A DNA stretch of 64,000 nucleotides from Plecoglossus altivelis (lineage: Eukaryota > Chordata > Actinopteri > Osmeriformes > Plecoglossidae). The notes under the pieces are model-generated. The model saw nothing but the letters and a program-made list of their open reading frames with translations. It was not told the origin of the DNA and ran no database searches. This document shows positions 63,601 to 64,000 of the stretch, piece after piece. Within the stretch, counting starts at the first letter, position 1; each line of letters opens with the position of its first letter. The stretch is from NCBI GenBank assembly GCA_036571765.1, contig BROE01000010.1, positions 12,018,034 through 12,082,033 of the forward strand, read 5' to 3'. The position numbers and the translations under genes are program-made.

Positions 63601-64000
63601 CTTGGCCACCCTACCACGGGGCACCTGTGTACACTAGAATATTCCACATGAAAGTGATCTGTGTTGGTATTCCAACACCAAGCTATATCGAGATCAGTGA
63701 CTGTGTCGATGTTTTATCACTGCGCTTGTTGGGGTCTGTGACAAACGGATGTATATAGATGGGTGGTGAGACCATGCACTGTAGACAGAGACAGAACTGT
63801 GATTGATGGATGGATGAATCAGGCAGACATTTAGACACCTTTAAAATATATACATTACTATATGGATATATGTTAGTTAGATAGATAGCTAGACAGATAC
63901 CAATTGACCAATTAGCCAGCCAGCCAGACAGGTACGTACATCATGCTCTGTAGTTCGGGGATGAAGCTGGTTCGGTTGGAGGGTCGGTCCCTCAAGTTGC
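60631..64000 (-). CDS. supt3h: SUPT3H (SPT3 homolog), SAGA subunit, 5' partial
   Basis: Histone-fold TAF-like subunit of the SAGA/STAGA coactivator that contacts TBP; nuclear. Eleven exons in view, 5' to 3': from beyond 64000 to 63940, then 62775-62691, 62608-62522, 62422-62329, 62168-62038, 61865-61790, 61640-61528, 61354-61250, 61079-60954, 60869-60780, 60672-60631. They give 335 codons plus stop in one frame; the start codon is off the right edge. The histone fold includes LQSMM, FALGDARRPLHETAALVED, RVISAEDILFVMRKDK and RLLRYMQFRDYKSKV. Later conserved blocks are EFCESRQLSF, KFRDWLDCSSLEVKPNAVAM and IQPCHIREAIRRY, with the C-terminus RRSGMAFLAC as in human. Exon 61079-60954 encodes a Ser/Pro-rich, then Arg/Lys-rich insert. 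Tail-to-tail with cdc5l, as in human 6p21. Confidence 0.95.
61113..61250. repeat. Tandem copies of a supt3h exon end plus splice donor
   Basis: TACCTCTGTGTTGCTGTGG (sense CCACAGCAACACAGAG|GTA) occurs at 61113 (one mismatch), 61157, 61207 and, as the true exon boundary, 61247. Copies are 40-50 bp apart, linked by TG repeats. Confidence 0.93.
62940..63265. repeat. GA-rich purine tract in supt3h intron
   Basis: About 320 bases of GAGAGA, GAAAGAAAG, GACAGAG and GGGAGGGA. No exon is visible in it. Confidence 0.93.

Overview
The window is nuclear DNA of a ray-finned (teleost) fish. All genes are vertebrate type, split into many short exons with GT-AG introns, and the introns are full of CA/TG and GA microsatellites and minisatellites. 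Intergenic distances are short (about 0.2 to 6 kb), so the genome is compact. The species cannot be named from the sequence. I rebuilt exons by hand from splice-site consensus and family similarity. Every complete model closes in frame: arhgap20 1203 aa, plcb1 1198 aa, hao1 369 aa, crls1 392 aa, mcm8 843 aa, napb 295 aa, trib3-like 284 aa and cdc5l 808 aa.

Layout. 1-4.1 kb: the 3' part of fdx1 (+), mitochondrial ferredoxin/adrenodoxin. 4.1-15.3 kb: arhgap20 (-), a RhoGAP convergent with fdx1. 15.3-21 kb: gene-poor, with a 37-bp near-perfect palindrome and a hairpin-forming 43-bp minisatellite. 21-32.9 kb: plcb1-type phospholipase C beta (-). 34.6-38.5 kb: hao1 (+), peroxisomal glycolate oxidase, with a SINE in intron 1. 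39.2-41.2 kb: crls1 (-), cardiolipin synthase. 41.7-47.6 kb: mcm8 (-), a recombination helicase. 48.4-51.6 kb: napb (+), beta-SNAP, divergent from mcm8 across a 0.8 kb shared promoter. 53.0-54.1 kb: a short trib3-like pseudokinase (+). 55.0-60.3 kb: cdc5l (+), a spliceosome NTC/PRP19-complex Myb protein. 60.6-64 kb: supt3h (-), a SAGA subunit running off the right edge and tail-to-tail with cdc5l.

The genes do not form one pathway; they are three ancient synteny blocks joined together. fdx1-arhgap20 matches human 11q22. plcb1-hao1-crls1-mcm8-napb-trib3 all have human counterparts on 20p. cdc5l-supt3h matches 6p21.

The most unusual signals are in the introns. Many introns have AC-rich 5' ends and GT-rich 3' ends, which could pair in the pre-mRNA. 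At three places (two in mcm8, one in supt3h) the last bases of an exon plus its 5' splice site have been tandemly copied into the following intron, giving arrays of duplicate splice donors. I see no prokaryotic-type system, CRISPR array, virus or toxin gene.
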